Assembly (NCBI RefSeq): GCF_003386285.1
Contig: NZ_QPNC01000013.1
Location: 62,001 to 126,000, forward strand
DNA: 64,000 bases
Source of the DNA: Nocardiopsis sp. FIRDI 009
GTDB lineage: Bacteria; Actinomycetota; Actinomycetes; Streptosporangiales; Streptosporangiaceae
Reading direction: 5' to 3'
In this document: positions 64,000 to 64,000 of the stretch, in pieces
Position numbering within the stretch: the first letter of the stretch is position 1
How the letters are laid out: each line of letters begins with the position of its first letter
Made by a program: the position numbers and the translations under genes
Notes under the pieces: model-generated
Seen by the model: only the letters and a program-made list of their open reading frames with translations
Told to the model about the DNA's origin: nothing
The model's database searches: none

Positions 64000-64000
64000 G

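Overview
The window is very GC-rich actinomycete chromosome. Third codon positions are almost all G or C, GTG starts are common, and the regulators are typical of the group (IclR, PaaX, CebR-type and HspR-type operators, DUF5753/DUF397 pairs, RsbU-like phosphatase). A secreted GH48 cellulase with an N-terminal CBM2, two CebR boxes and a pcaIJFHGBL-pobA operon suggest a lignocellulose-degrading genus such as Nocardiopsis or a relative. This is inference from gene content; no 16S gene is present.

Layout. 1-9.1 kb holds housekeeping and hypothetical genes: an LRR protein, a tRNA-like element, DUF2975 and CPBP membrane proteins divided by a striking pair of palindromes, a MazG-like pyrophosphohydrolase, a SelW-like protein, a frameshifted STAND/TPR gene and an S1-domain protein. 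9.1-13.2 kb is a TetR-linked APC permease and amidohydrolase pair. 13.2-23.3 kb carries a PaaX regulator and a set resembling the p-hydroxycinnamate (Cou) pathway: SDR dehydrogenase, amidohydrolase-type beta-ketoacyl-CoA hydrolase, acyl-CoA ligase, MaoC hydratase, MFS importer and an aldehyde dehydrogenase. A protease-nuclease fusion gene lies inside this set. 23.4-27.8 kb has a DUF397/DUF5753 pair, a hypothetical protein and a large PP2C phosphatase. 28.0-37.6 kb is a double IclR regulator and the protocatechuate operon pcaIJFHGBL-pobA. Together these two catabolic blocks would take p-coumarate to 4-hydroxybenzoate, protocatechuate, beta-ketoadipate, and then acetyl-CoA and succinyl-CoA.

37.8-41.2 kb holds an ECF sigma and DoxX/anti-sigma pair and a PQQ-like membrane protein. 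The sigma gene and the PQQ-like gene are both frameshifted at short direct repeats. 41.2-52.4 kb contains the CebR-boxed GH48 cellulase, an ABC exporter, a HAD hydrolase behind a TetR-type operator, lon (with an HspR HAIR site and a compositionally odd 3' end next to a displaced lon 3' fragment) and a CebR-boxed GH1 beta-glucosidase. 52.4-57.8 kb has a frameshifted TetR gene, a VOC protein, a CaiB-type CoA-transferase and a fused branched-chain 2-oxoacid dehydrogenase E1. 58-62 kb is a graveyard of IS5, tyrosine-recombinase and Tn3 fragments surrounding a P-loop gene and an ArsR-SDR module. The window ends with a snapalysin-like protease, a YCII protein and a truncated TetR gene.

Four genes (STAND, sigma, PQQ-like, TetR) are broken by frameshifts. 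Some may be sequencing errors, but the 17-bp tandem repeat in the sigma gene looks biological. All readings were done by eye; no database search was run.
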